This document shows, in pieces, positions 18,990 through 28,274 of a stretch of DNA of 64,000 nt (position 1 is its first letter; the number at the start of each line of letters is the position of its first letter). Made by a program: the position numbers and the translations under genes. This stretch comes from Desnuesiella massiliensis (lineage in GTDB: Bacteria > Bacillota > Clostridia > Clostridiales > Clostridiaceae). The DNA is taken from positions 248,001-312,000 of the forward strand of contig NZ_LN879456.1 in assembly GCF_001403615.1 (NCBI RefSeq). The letters run 5' to 3'. Below the pieces are notes generated by a model. That model was not told where the DNA came from and ran no database searches. It was given only the letters and a program-made list of their open reading frames with translations.

Positions 18990-19017
18990 TTGTTTTTAAA
19001 AGATTATATGGTAAAAT
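18990..19017 (+). promoter_or_regulatory. Candidate promoter of the ABC-2 operon
   Basis: TTGTTT at 18990-18995 and TAAAAT at 19012-19017 are 16 bases apart, 39 bases before the start codon. Confidence 0.4.
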
Positions 19018-19055
19018 TTTATTTATGCCTATTTGAAATCTGGAGGTGAACAAAA

Positions 19056-20030
19056 ATGATTGAAATGAAGAACATCTGTAAATCCTTTAAAGTCTCTAAA
19101 CGAAATGCAGGGTTAGGAAGGGCCTTTAAGTCGCTATTTAAGCGAGAGTACGAAGTTATAAAAGCTCTTGAAGATGTTTCTTTTACCATTGATGAAGGAG
19201 AAATGGTTGGATATATAGGTCCTAATGGAGCAGGGAAAAGTACCACCATAAAAATCATGAGTGGTATTTTGAATCCAGACCGTGGGGAATGTATTATCAA
19301 TGGCAAGGTACCATGGAGGAACAGGATAAATCATGTGAAGGACATCGGAGTAGTTTTTGGACAACGATCGCAGCTTTGGTGGGATGTGCCTGTGGCAGAT
19401 TCCTTTGAGCTTATAAAGGAAATTTATAAAATATCAGATAGGGATTTCAAAAGTAATATGAGAATGCTTACGGATTTGCTTAATATTGAAGATATTATAA
19501 AGGTTCCAGCAAGGCAGCTTAGTCTTGGACAAAGAATGAGATGCGAAATAGCAGCTTCGCTATTACATAATCCTAAGATATTATTTTTGGATGAACCCAC
19601 CATAGGCCTTGATGCAGTATCAAAAATTGCTGTTAGGGATTTTATAAAAAATATAAATAAGGAAAATAAAACTACAGTTATACTTACAACTCATGATACA
19701 CAAGACATAGAAGCGCTTACAAAACGCATTATCCTCATTGGAAAGGGAAGAGTCCTACTAGACGGAAACTTAGAAGACTTAAAACAAAAGTTTAATAAGA
19801 TCAGAACTATAACTATAGATTATTCAGGTAACATAACAGAGTTATGCCCTGGATTAACCTTTGCTGAAAAGTACTCTAGCCGTGCAGTGATTTCTGTGGA
19901 TACGGAGATAGTGTCAATTTCGAAAGCTATAGCTTATTTAGCTGAAAGGGTTGAAATTAATGATTTTACCGTAGATTCTGTAACGGTAGATGACGTAGTA
20001 GTGGGACTTTATAAGGAGTATAGAATATGA
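19056..20030 (+). CDS. ABC-2 transporter ATP-binding protein
   Basis: The protein has 324 aa. ATG 19056 follows CTGGAGGTG. Walker A is GPNGAGKST (near residues 55-63), the signature is LSLGQRMR, Walker B is ILFLDEPTIGLD and the switch His is in TTHDTQD. An extension of about 25 residues before the core (AGLGRAFKSLFKREY) and a roughly 80-residue C-terminal tail are typical of the COG4586 group. The two following genes encode its membrane subunits, and the stop overlaps the next start by 4 bases. The transported compound is unknown for this group. Confidence 0.9.
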   Translation: MIEMKNICKSFKVSKRNAGLGRAFKSLFKREYEVIKALEDVSFTIDEGEMVGYIGPNGAGKSTTIKIMSGILNPDRGECIINGKVPWRNRINHVKDIGVVFGQRSQLWWDVPVADSFELIKEIYKISDRDFKSNMRMLTDLLNIEDIIKVPARQLSLGQRMRCEIAASLLHNPKILFLDEPTIGLDAVSKIAVRDFIKNINKENKTTVILTTHDTQDIEALTKRIILIGKGRVLLDGNLEDLKQKFNKIRTITIDYSGNITELCPGLTFAEKYSSRAVISVDTEIVSISKAIAYLAERVEINDFTVDSVTVDDVVVGLYKEYRI

Positions 20031-20830
20031 AGGCTTATTTGAGTTTTTTTAAAATCAGATTTATAAATGGACTTCAATATAGGGCTGCAGCCTATGCTGG
20101 TATTGCCACTCAATTTGCTTGGGGCTTCATGTATATAATGCTGTACCACACCTTTTATAATAGCAATATTACTATGGCGCCCATGGAATTTTCTCAGCTT
20201 TCAAGCTATATATGGCTTCAACAAGCATTTTTAGCACTTTTTATGACTTGGTTTTTAGATAACGATATTTTTGCATTGATAAGCAGTGGAAATGTGGCTT
20301 ATGAGCTTTGTAGACCTCTTGATGTATATAATATATGGTTTGCTAAAAACTGTGCTATTAGACTTTCAAAAGCAATCTTAAGATGCTTTCCTATACTCCT
20401 TATAGCCTTTCTTCTACCGGAGCCTTATAAGTTTAATTTACCTAGCTCATTTATAACTTTTATTTTGTTTATTATCACAATGCTGCTAGCATTTATAGTA
20501 GTGGTTTCCTACTGTATGTTAGTATATATATTTACCTTTTATACTATATCATCCATGGGAGTGCGTATGGCACTGGTGATGACCGCAGACTTTCTTTCTG
20601 GAGCTCTTGTGCCGCTGCCTTTTCTACCGCATTGGCTTACTAAATATATCTATCTTTCACCCTTTGGGGCTATGCAGAACATTCCTTTTAGAATATATAG
20701 CGGGAATATTCCTATGGAGCAGGCAATTAAGGCTATATTTTTACAAATTGCTTGGAGCATAATACTAGTTTTCTTGGGTAAGTACTTAATGGGCAAGGCT
20801 CTGAAACGTGTAATAGTACAAGGGGGTTAG
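20027..20830 (+). CDS. ABC-2 transporter permease, subunit 1
   Basis: The protein has 267 aa with six predicted membrane helices, and its ATG overlaps the stop of the ATPase gene. It matches the COG4587/ABC2_membrane_6 type: a short N-terminus, ISSGNVAYELCRPLD between helices 2 and 3, and a conserved FLPHWLTKYIYLSPFGAMQN loop region before the last helix. It forms the channel with the following permease. Confidence 0.85.
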   Translation: MKAYLSFFKIRFINGLQYRAAAYAGIATQFAWGFMYIMLYHTFYNSNITMAPMEFSQLSSYIWLQQAFLALFMTWFLDNDIFALISSGNVAYELCRPLDVYNIWFAKNCAIRLSKAILRCFPILLIAFLLPEPYKFNLPSSFITFILFIITMLLAFIVVVSYCMLVYIFTFYTISSMGVRMALVMTADFLSGALVPLPFLPHWLTKYIYLSPFGAMQNIPFRIYSGNIPMEQAIKAIFLQIAWSIILVFLGKYLMGKALKRVIVQGG

Positions 20831-20834
20831 GACA

Positions 20835-21617
20835 ATGAGATTATATTTTAAATATTTTTCCATGCATTTACGTTCCGCTATGGAATATAAAACCTCATTT
20901 TTCATTACGGCCTTAGGCCAGGGCTTCACTACTTTTTTTGCATTTTTAAGTATGTATTTTTTATTCCATAGATTTGGAAGTGTTAAAGGCTATAGTTTTA
21001 ATGAGGTATTGCTATGCTTTAGTACCATATTTATGTCTTTTGCTTTAGCAGAGTGCTTTGGAAGAGGCTTTGATGCCTTTTCCGGAATTATATCTAATGG
21101 GGAATTTGATAGAATTATGGTAAGGCCACAAAGTGAAGTATTACAGGTTATAGGATCGCGACTTGAGCTTTCAAGGATGGGAAGACTTGTTCAGGCCCTT
21201 ATGGTATTTATATACGCTATTATAACCTGCGGTATCCAATGGAGCTTTGATAAGATAATAACTCTTACGTTAATGATTTTAGGTGGCATTTGCCTGTTTT
21301 TCGCATTATTTATGATATATGCAGCTATATGCTTCTTTACCTTGGAGGGGCTAGAATTTATGAATATTTTTACAGATGGTGGCAGAGAGTTAGCTCAATA
21401 TCCCTTAGATATATATAAGGATTGGGTAGTGAAATTTTTTACTTTTGTGGTACCCCTAGCCTTTATAAATTATTACCCATTTTTATATATTATAGGTAAA
21501 AATAAAGGGTATGACATTTTTTATATGTTGTCCCCAATAATCTCAATTTTATTTCTATTTCCAAGCTATGTTTTATGGCGCTTTGGTGTTAGACATTATA
21601 AATCCACTGGTTCATAA
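20835..21617 (+). CDS. ABC-2 transporter permease, subunit 2
   Basis: The protein has 260 aa and about six helices, and it starts 4 bases after the previous stop. A FGRGFDAFSGIISNGEFDRI stretch and a PLAFINYYP motif before the last helices are characteristic of the COG3694 permease that pairs with COG4587. With the ATPase it completes a three-gene exporter unit. Confidence 0.85.
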   Translation: MRLYFKYFSMHLRSAMEYKTSFFITALGQGFTTFFAFLSMYFLFHRFGSVKGYSFNEVLLCFSTIFMSFALAECFGRGFDAFSGIISNGEFDRIMVRPQSEVLQVIGSRLELSRMGRLVQALMVFIYAIITCGIQWSFDKIITLTLMILGGICLFFALFMIYAAICFFTLEGLEFMNIFTDGGRELAQYPLDIYKDWVVKFFTFVVPLAFINYYPFLYIIGKNKGYDIFYMLSPIISILFLFPSYVLWRFGVRHYKSTGS

Positions 21618-21708
21618 TATTCCATAAGTATAGTTTTTTAAAAGTATTGCTTTATTTCTAAGAAAATGATATTAATAATTATAAGATTATGGAAAGCGGG
21701 GAACTAAT

Positions 21709-22467
21709 ATGGATAGTATTAAAATACAGAGGCAATGGTTAAAATCTAATTTTGACATAGTAGATTCTGAGGACACAGATCAGGGTAAAAAATTGCCTCA
21801 ACCACCAATACAAAAATCCTATGAAGAACATGAAGAAATTATTGACCTTCCAGAGGTGAATAAAAACGTAATAAAGAAAAATGATGTCTTTGACTGCTTC
21901 ATGGATAGGAAAAGCAATAGAGTTTACAAAGAAGAGGATATTTCTTTAGAAGAGCTTTCTTTTTTATTATGGGCTACTCAAGGGGTTAAAAAGGTAGTTG
22001 GTAAAACTAATTTTGCCACCTTTAGAACTGTACCCTCTGGTGGAGCGAGACATCCTTTTGAAACTTATTTGGTAATAAATAGAGTAGAGGGACTTAAAAA
22101 AGGAGTATATAGATATCTAGCTTTAGAACATAAGCTTGTTTATCTATTTAATGAAGAGGCTATGGATGAAAAGGTAACAGAGGCCAGTGAAGGACAAAAA
22201 TTTGTGGCTTCTGCACCAGTAACATTTATATGGAGCTGTATTCCTTATAGAACAGAGTGGAGATATAGTGTAGCAGCACATAAAACCATTCTTCAGGACT
22301 CCGGACATCTATGTCAAAATCTATACTTAGCTTGCGAAGCTATAGGCTGTGGTACCGTAGCTATAGGTGCTTATAATCAAAAGGCTATGGATAATTTTTT
22401 AAAGCTTGATGGGGAAAATGAGTTTGTAATTTATGTAGCACCTGTAGGAAAAATTGAAGCTAAATAA
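21709..22467 (+). CDS. SagB/nitroreductase-family FMN oxidoreductase
   Basis: The protein has 252 aa and its ATG follows AAAGCGGGGA. SNRVYKEEDISLEELSFLLW is the start of the nitroreductase fold, and FRTVPSGGARHPFETYL is the FMN-contacting segment of the SagB-type dehydrogenases. SGHLCQNLYLACEAIGCG forms the dimer and FMN helix. SagB enzymes oxidise azolines in some peptide natural products, but no YcaO or precursor peptide is present here, so this is better called a stand-alone SagB-like oxidoreductase of unknown substrate. Confidence 0.85.
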   Translation: MDSIKIQRQWLKSNFDIVDSEDTDQGKKLPQPPIQKSYEEHEEIIDLPEVNKNVIKKNDVFDCFMDRKSNRVYKEEDISLEELSFLLWATQGVKKVVGKTNFATFRTVPSGGARHPFETYLVINRVEGLKKGVYRYLALEHKLVYLFNEEAMDEKVTEASEGQKFVASAPVTFIWSCIPYRTEWRYSVAAHKTILQDSGHLCQNLYLACEAIGCGTVAIGAYNQKAMDNFLKLDGENEFVIYVAPVGKIEAK

Positions 22468-22510
22468 TATGTAATATGGATCAATATATATAAATAATAA
22501 ATGTTTACAG

Positions 22511-22560
22511 GGTAACGGAGGCTTAAGTAGAATATAGCCCTTAGTTACCCATTTTTTATT
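22511..22560 (+). terminator. Terminator of the SagB-like gene
   Basis: GGGTAAC and GTTACCC form the outer stem, with an inner AGGCT/AGCC-type pairing, followed by T's. Confidence 0.6.
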
Positions 22561-22621
22561 TTAATAGGGGTCATAAGATATTTATAATAATAAGTAATAA
22601 AGAAAGGCAGGTTATAATGCT

Positions 22622-23020
22622 ATGAGTACTTCTAAAGAACAGGAAATGATAATGATTATTTATGTGGAGAATCAAGAAAAATCTAAAGTGTTTTATGAAG
22701 AGCTATTAGGAATAGAACCCATATTACATGTTCCAGGTATGACTGAATTTCAGTTGTCTTCTAGCACTAAACTAGGTATCATGCCAGAGGAAGGAATTAT
22801 GAGAGTTCTTGAAAGTAAAATACCTAATCCTAATAAAGCTAGTGGTATTCCAAGATGTGAAATTTATATATTTGTAGATGATCCAGATGAATATTATAGA
22901 AGATTAATAAATGCAGGAGGGAACGGAATAAGTAAAGGAGAGTCTAGAAATTGGGGGGACTATGTTTCTTATGGCTTAGACTTAGATGGACATGTACTAG
23001 CCTTTGCCCAAAAAATATAA
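22622..23020 (+). CDS. VOC-family (glyoxalase/bleomycin-resistance-like) protein
   Basis: The protein has 132 aa, one VOC unit made of two beta-alpha-beta-beta-beta modules. MIIYVENQEKSKVFYEELLG is the typical first strand and helix, and a CEIYIFVDDPDEYYRRLINA segment opens the second module. The end LDLDGHVLAFAQ keeps the DPDG-like turn but has an Ala near the usual Glu ligand, so metal binding is uncertain. The function could be sequestration or lyase activity. ATG 22622 follows AAAGGCAGG. Confidence 0.85.
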   Translation: MSTSKEQEMIMIIYVENQEKSKVFYEELLGIEPILHVPGMTEFQLSSSTKLGIMPEEGIMRVLESKIPNPNKASGIPRCEIYIFVDDPDEYYRRLINAGGNGISKGESRNWGDYVSYGLDLDGHVLAFAQKI

Positions 23021-23037
23021 CGCACCAGAACAAATGT

Positions 23038-23066
23038 TTGCATATCCTTAAGAGTAGTAGTATAAT
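23038..23066 (+). promoter_or_regulatory. Promoter of the mini-WYL gene
   Basis: TTGCAT at 23038-23043 and TATAAT at 23061-23066 are 17 bases apart, 35 bases before the start codon. Confidence 0.65.
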
Positions 23067-23101
23067 TATCTTGTAAGCTCTATTAGAAAGAGGGAATTAG
23101 A

Positions 23102-23302
23102 ATGTTTGATTACGAACTAAAAACGTCTTTGAGTGAGCATAAGATAATTAATATTATGTACCTAAAAGGAGAAGAAATTACTTTACGTAAGATAAGAGTT
23201 TTAAAAATAAATAATAGTGATATTAAAGCTTATTGCTATTTAAGACATGGCATAAGACATTTTAGAAAAGATAATATTCTGGCGGCAGTATACACTAATT
23301 AA
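23102..23302 (+). CDS. Small WYL-like protein, 66 aa
   Basis: ATG 23102 follows AGAGGGAATTAGA. Almost the whole protein resembles a shortened WYL domain: IINIMYLKGEEITLRKIRV, a KINNSDIKAYCYLR strand pair, then IRHFRKDNIL, matching the usual pattern of a strand, a basic turn, an AYC-LR element and an FR--RI end. It has no DNA-binding helix-turn-helix. WYL domains sense ligands or nucleic acids in larger regulators; a free-standing copy is unusual. It has its own promoter and terminator. Confidence 0.65.
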   Translation: MFDYELKTSLSEHKIINIMYLKGEEITLRKIRVLKINNSDIKAYCYLRHGIRHFRKDNILAAVYTN

Positions 23303-23309
23303 TTTAGAA

Positions 23310-23357
23310 AATAAAGAAATAACTAGACAACATAATAGCTAGATATTTCTTTATTTT
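23310..23357 (+). terminator. Terminator of the mini-WYL gene
   Basis: AAATAAAGAAAT and ATTTCTTTATTT pair around a loop with an inner CTAG/CTAG pairing. The inner part resembles the palindromic elements at 41383 and 58134. Confidence 0.7.
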
Positions 23358-23514
23358 AATGCAATAAAAGTTCATTAATATTAAATTTGTGCAATTAATA
23401 AGGCCTTTGAATCTGTATAAAAAGTTTTAATCCTTTATTGAATCTCATAATTACTTAAATATATAGGTAACCGCTTACAGTAATGGAATATAGGAAAAAT
23501 ATTTGCAATATATA

Positions 23515-23543
23515 TTTACATTAACCAATATTTATAATATAAT
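23515..23543 (+). promoter_or_regulatory. Distal candidate promoter of the YfkN-like gene
   Basis: TTTACA and TATAAT are separated by 17 bases; this would give a leader of about 300 bases. Confidence 0.4.
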
Positions 23544-23718
23544 TTAATTCCAGCCTTTTAAACGTTTTCAAAAATTCTAGTTATGGTAAAGTACTGTATA
23601 AAATTAGTTTTTACGGAATGTGTCCGCATAATTTCTAAATTTCAAGAAAAATCTATGTAAAGTTTATAAAAATCGGTTTAAATATTATTATAAGAAAATT
23701 AAAAATGTTCACTCTATA

Positions 23719-23747
23719 TTTACAAACTAGGAAAAAAGGCATATAAT
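23719..23747 (+). promoter_or_regulatory. Proximal candidate promoter of the YfkN-like gene
   Basis: TTTACA at 23719-23724 and TATAAT at 23742-23747 are 17 bases apart, giving a leader of about 95 bases. Confidence 0.55.
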
Positions 23748-23848
23748 AACTCTACAGGCTTTTTAATGTAATTATAGCAATTAGATTTATGTAAGCGTTT
23801 TTATGTTAAAAAGCATTAACCAATAATTTATAAAAGGAGGAGAAATGC

Positions 23849-26800
23849 TTGATTAAAAAATTAAAATCAAGAAGAAATTGGACATCTTTGTTTTTAACAT
23901 TTATGATGTTTTTTTCAATCATCACGCCTTTTGATATCGCAAAGGCGGCAGAAGAATCTGTAGAAGTACAGATATTAGCTACCTCTGACCTTCACGGCAG
24001 ATTTTATCCTTATGATTACGCAACTGATTCAGCTTACACTAAGGGAAGTTTAGCTCATGTTGCTACAAAGGTTAAGGAGTTAAAAGCTGCTAATCCTAAT
24101 ACTATAGTGGTGGACAACGGAGATACAATACAGGGTAATTCTAATGCTGTGTTCTCTAATGAAGAGATACAACCTATGGTATTAGCAATGAATAAAATAG
24201 GATATGACACTTGGACATTTGGAAATCATGAATTTAACTGGGGTGTGCCAAAGATTCAACAAATAGCATCAAAGTTTAATGGCACAGTGCTTTGTGGTAA
24301 TGTATTTGATAAAACTACAGGTAAAACATTAGGACAACCTTATAAGATTGTTGAGTTAAAACAAAAGGATGGTTCTGTAGTTAAAGTTGGTATTATAGGT
24401 ATGGTATCACCTCATATAACAAAATGGGATGGTCCAAATCTTGTAAATTATGACGTAAAAAATCCTGTAGAAGAAACTAGAAAAGTTGCAGATCAAATAA
24501 AAGACAAAGTTGATGTAATGATTGCAGTAGTTCATATGGGAGAGTATGAGGAATATGGTAACGGAGATAGCGCAAGAGAAATTGCGAAGGCTGTTCCAGA
24601 ACTTGCTGCTATAGTGGCAGGTCACAAGCATGATGAGTTTGCTAATCATAAAGAAGGAACAACTAATATAATAGAGCCTAAAAATGGTGGAGATACTTTA
24701 TCAAAAATAAATATTAAGTTGACTAAGAAAGATGGAAAATTTGTAATAGCTAATAACGATACAGATGTTATTTCTTCAAATATAGCACTTAAAGATACAC
24801 AACCTGATCAGGAATTATTAAATGATCTTAAGCCGTATCATGAAAAAGCAGTAGTAGATTCAAGAATAGTGATTGGTAAGCTTATTGAAGGAGATTTAAC
24901 TCCAGTTAGTGAAATTAATGGAATACCAGAAGCACAAGTAAAGGATACTGCTCTAGTAGATTTAATAAATAAAGTACAACTTAAGTATGGAAAAGTAGAT
25001 GGAGCAAAACATCATGTAGCCGCAGCTGCTATATTTAATGCAAAAGCTAACATTAAAGTTGGAGATATAACAAAGGCAGGAACTTCAAATATATATCAAT
25101 ATGATAATACTTTAATGACTTTAAAGGTAAATGGAAAGCAATTAAAGAAATACATGGAATGGTCAGCAAGCTATTATAATACTTTTAAGCCAGGAGATTT
25201 GACTATTTCCTTTAATGAAAATGTAAGAATGTATAACTACGATATGTTCTCAGGAGTTAAATATGAAGTAAATATATCAAAAGATCCTGGATCAAGAATA
25301 GAAAATCTGACTTATATGGACGGTACAGCAGTTAAAGAAGATGATGAGATTTATTTAACTGTAAACAACTATAGAGGGAATACAACTCTATTAAATAAAG
25401 ATTCTGGTTTGTTTAAAGATGACTTAGCAAAGGTTGAAGTGGTTTATGACTCTACAAATGAACCTCTTGCTCAAGTAAGAGATATGATTAAAGTATATAT
25501 AGAAGAACAAAAAATTATTAAACCTGAGCTAGATAATAACTGGAAGCTTATTGGTTATAATTGGGATCAAACTAAGAGAGATACTGTAGTAAAACTTGTT
25601 AATGAAGGAAAGTTAGCTTTACCTACATCACAAGATGGAAGAACTCCTAATGTTAGATCCATAACATGGGATGATGTTCAAAAAGCATCAGCTAAATCTA
25701 TAGATATTTTGTCCTTCAACGATTTCCATGGTCAATTAAAGGAAGATGGAAAAAATATTGGTGTTTCTAAATTAGCTGCTGAAATAAATAGGTTAAAAGG
25801 ATTAAATCCTAATACTGTAGTGGTTTCAGCAGGAGATATTTATCAAGGAAGCGCTATGTCAAATCTTACTTATGGAGAGCCAGTATCAAAATTCTTAGCT
25901 TCCATAGGAATCACTGCTTCAGCTATAGGAAACCATGAATTCGACTGGGGTTCAGATAAAATAGCTAAATGGGCTAAGGATGGAAATTTTGATTTCTTAG
26001 CATCAAATATTTATGACAAAACTACAGGAAAACCTGTAGCTTGGGCTAAACCATATAAAGTTGTTGAAGTTGGTGGAAAGAAAATAGGATTTATCGGAAT
26101 AGCTACACCAGAAACAGCTTTCAAAACTAAACCTGATTTAGTTAAGAATTTTGATTTTAAAGATCCTGTAGAAGCAGGTTCATATTGGACAAATTATTTA
26201 AAGAATCAAGAGAAAGTTGATTTTGTAATAGCTTTAACTCACCTAGGAACCTTCCAGGATACAAAAACCAAGGAGATAACTGGAGAAGGTGCCGACTTCG
26301 CAAAGGCTGTTAAAGGGATAGATGCTGTTATAACAGCACATACTCACCAATTAATAAGTGGAACCGTTAATGGCATACCTGTTGTTCAAGGCATGTACAA
26401 TGGAAGAGCCTTAGCAAAATTATCTATTAACTTTAATCTAGAAGGGAAGTTATTGGGAATAACACCTTCAGTAGATGAATTATATAAAAGAGTAGACAAA
26501 TTATCTCAGGACCCAGCTGTAAAGACTATATTTGATGAGTATAATAATAAATTAAAACCAATACTTGATGAGGTTATAGCAACTACAGAAGTTGACTTAA
26601 CTCATGATAGATTTGAAGGGCTTTCAGTAATGGGACAATGGTCCACTATGTTAATGGCAAAAGTTACTGGAACTCAAATTGGTATTACTAATGGCGGAGG
26701 TTTAAGAAGACCAATAGCTAAAGGTGATATCACTGTAGGTACAATGTATGAATTAATGCCTTTTGACAATACTCTAGTAACCATGGAACTAAAAGGTTCA

Positions 26801-27277
26801 GATCTTAAGAGAGTATTAGAAAATGGTATCATGAACCAAAGTATTGGATGGGTTCAATTCTATGGATTAAAGGTATACTATGACAAAGATGCACAGGCAG
26901 GTAATAGAATCACTTCCATGAGACTTTTAGATGGAACTAAGGTTGAAATGGATAAGTATTATACAGTAGTTACTAATGACTTTATGTATGCTAAGGGTGA
27001 TAACTATGACTTTACCGGTGCTAGAAAGGTTGTAGATACTGGAGAGCCAATTAGAGATGCTATAATTAAAGAATTAAGAAACACTAAGAAAGTTTCTTTC
27101 ACTTTTGAACCATCTCTAATTGCTGGAAAAGACACAACTAAAAATCCAGGTGATTTACCGAAGACTGGTTCAATGGTTAACACAACTACCATGGTTAGCT
27201 TTGGTTCGTTAGTAGCTATAGTTGGTGCTGCGTTATTCTTAAATGATAAGAAGAGAAAACAAAACGAAGCTGCTTAA
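23849..27277 (+). CDS. Double-headed cell-wall nucleotide phosphoesterase (YfkN-like)
   Basis: The protein has 1142 aa. TTG 23849 follows AAGGAGGA. A signal peptide covers about residues 1-33. Two complete metallophosphatase plus nucleotidase-C units follow. Unit 1 (about 37-560) has TSDLHGRF, VDNGDTIQGN, GNHEFNWG and AGHKHDEF, and a CpdB-like C-terminal part, as in 2',3'-cyclic nucleotide phosphodiesterases. Unit 2 (about 620-1095) has SFNDFHGQL, SAGDIYQGS, GNHEFDWG, TAHTH and the 5'-nucleotidase substrate motif NGGGLRRP. The end is a sortase signal: LPKTG at 1103-1107, a hydrophobic helix and KKRK. This layout is that of Bacillus YfkN, which scavenges nucleotides for phosphate and nucleosides outside the cell. 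A strong terminator follows. Confidence 0.9.
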   Translation: MIKKLKSRRNWTSLFLTFMMFFSIITPFDIAKAAEESVEVQILATSDLHGRFYPYDYATDSAYTKGSLAHVATKVKELKAANPNTIVVDNGDTIQGNSNAVFSNEEIQPMVLAMNKIGYDTWTFGNHEFNWGVPKIQQIASKFNGTVLCGNVFDKTTGKTLGQPYKIVELKQKDGSVVKVGIIGMVSPHITKWDGPNLVNYDVKNPVEETRKVADQIKDKVDVMIAVVHMGEYEEYGNGDSAREIAKAVPELAAIVAGHKHDEFANHKEGTTNIIEPKNGGDTLSKINIKLTKKDGKFVIANNDTDVISSNIALKDTQPDQELLNDLKPYHEKAVVDSRIVIGKLIEGDLTPVSEINGIPEAQVKDTALVDLINKVQLKYGKVDGAKHHVAAAAIFNAKANIKVGDITKAGTSNIYQYDNTLMTLKVNGKQLKKYMEWSASYYNTFKPGDLTISFNENVRMYNYDMFSGVKYEVNISKDPGSRIENLTYMDGTAVKEDDEIYLTVNNYRGNTTLLNKDSGLFKDDLAKVEVVYDSTNEPLAQVRDMIKVYIEEQKIIKPELDNNWKLIGYNWDQTKRDTVVKLVNEGKLALPTSQDGRTPNVRSITWDDVQKASAKSIDILSFNDFHGQLKEDGKNIGVSKLAAEINRLKGLNPNTVVVSAGDIYQGSAMSNLTYGEPVSKFLASIGITASAIGNHEFDWGSDKIAKWAKDGNFDFLASNIYDKTTGKPVAWAKPYKVVEVGGKKIGFIGIATPETAFKTKPDLVKNFDFKDPVEAGSYWTNYLKNQEKVDFVIALTHLGTFQDTKTKEITGEGADFAKAVKGIDAVITAHTHQLISGTVNGIPVVQGMYNGRALAKLSINFNLEGKLLGITPSVDELYKRVDKLSQDPAVKTIFDEYNNKLKPILDEVIATTEVDLTHDRFEGLSVMGQWSTMLMAKVTGTQIGITNGGGLRRPIAKGDITVGTMYELMPFDNTLVTMELKGSDLKRVLENGIMNQSIGWVQFYGLKVYYDKDAQAGNRITSMRLLDGTKVEMDKYYTVVTNDFMYAKGDNYDFTGARKVVDTGEPIRDAIIKELRNTKKVSFTFEPSLIAGKDTTKNPGDLPKTGSMVNTTTMVSFGSLVAIVGAALFLNDKKRKQNEAA

Positions 27278-27293
27278 TAACACTATTAAATAA

Positions 27294-27339
27294 AATGTAA
27301 GCTCTGATGTTTGTAAGCATTAGAGCTTACATTTTTTTA
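27294..27339 (+). terminator. Terminator of the YfkN-like gene
   Basis: A stem of about 15 bp (AATGTAAGCTCTGATG with CATTAGAGCTTACATT) is followed by T's. Confidence 0.9.
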
Positions 27340-27388
27340 TTTTCTAATGGTTAAAATAAGACAAATAATATTTTAGGAGATGATATTC

Positions 27389-28177
27389 ATGAGAAAGTCA
27401 ACCTTTAAAAATTTGTTGTATTTATTAGCCATATACTTTATATTAATAAATCTATTAATATCCAGTGATTACACCTATGCAAAGGGGGAGTCTAAGCAAG
27501 GGGTCATTGCCATAGTGATAGATGATTTTGGAAATCACAGCGAAGGAACAGAGGCAATGCTTGCTTTGGATATACCTATAACTGCTGCTATAATGCCTTT
27601 TATGCCTACCTCCAAAGAGGATATGGAAAAAACTATAAAAAGTAAAAAAGAAGCAATAATACATTTGCCTATGGAGCCAGAAGTAGGTAAGGCTAGTTGG
27701 CTTGGACCTCGAGGTATTGTTACGACCCTAAGTGATGAAGAGATAAAAAATAGAGTAAAAGATGCGGTAAAGGAGCTAGATAAGGCTAAGGGAATAAATA
27801 ATCATATGGGATCAAAAGCAATTCAAGATAGGCGAGTAATGGATAGTATAATTGAGATTGCAGCTAGTAATAATCTATTTTTTTTAGATAGTAAGACTAC
27901 GGCTAAAACTATTGCAGGAGAAAGTTGTAAGAGCAAAGGAGTAAAATATTATAGTAGAGACATTTTTTTAGATAATGTAAAAGATGTAAAGTCTATTGAA
28001 AAACAATTAGATAAAGCAGGCAAGGTTGCCTTGGAAAAAGGCTATGCTATTGCCATAGGTCATGTAGGTGTAGAAGGAGGCAGTATAACAGTACAGGCGA
28101 TTAAGAATAAGTATAAAGAGCTTGAGAACAAAGGGATTAAATTTGTGTTTTTATCAGATATTGAAAAACATAGATAA
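27389..28177 (+). CDS. Divergent polysaccharide deacetylase (YibQ/COG2861 type)
   Basis: The protein has 262 aa. ATG 27389 is preferred, 9 bases after TAGGAG; ATG 27380 touches that site. A hydrophobic signal (about residues 5-28) exports it. The core starts GVIAIVIDDFG, continues with PITAAIMPF, IIHLPMEP and NNHMGSKA, and ends with IGHVGVEGGS. These are the motifs of the divergent deacetylase family, in which the metal ligands of NodB-type enzymes are partly replaced. It probably acts on a cell-envelope glycan; the substrate is unproven. Confidence 0.85.
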   Translation: MRKSTFKNLLYLLAIYFILINLLISSDYTYAKGESKQGVIAIVIDDFGNHSEGTEAMLALDIPITAAIMPFMPTSKEDMEKTIKSKKEAIIHLPMEPEVGKASWLGPRGIVTTLSDEEIKNRVKDAVKELDKAKGINNHMGSKAIQDRRVMDSIIEIAASNNLFFLDSKTTAKTIAGESCKSKGVKYYSRDIFLDNVKDVKSIEKQLDKAGKVALEKGYAIAIGHVGVEGGSITVQAIKNKYKELENKGIKFVFLSDIEKHR

Positions 28178-28274
28178 TTGTTTTATATCTCTAAGAAAAA
28201 GGAGGGTTACTGGATAATATAACACGTTTCTGTTATAATCAAATAAATAAGCTATAGAAGAAAGGAATTAGCAG

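Larger units (their letters stand above)
23303..23848. other. 546-base intergenic region before the YfkN-like gene
   Basis: It contains the terminator at 23310-23357 and two candidate promoters for the next gene (23515-23543 and 23719-23747). Otherwise it is AT-rich with no supported gene. Confidence 0.6.

Noticed and set aside
18959..19036. A 25-codon hydrophobic frame with an upstream GGAGGTAA, just before the ABC-2 operon
   Set aside because: The candidate promoter of the operon (18990-19017) lies inside it, so it would not be transcribed from there, and nothing else supports it.
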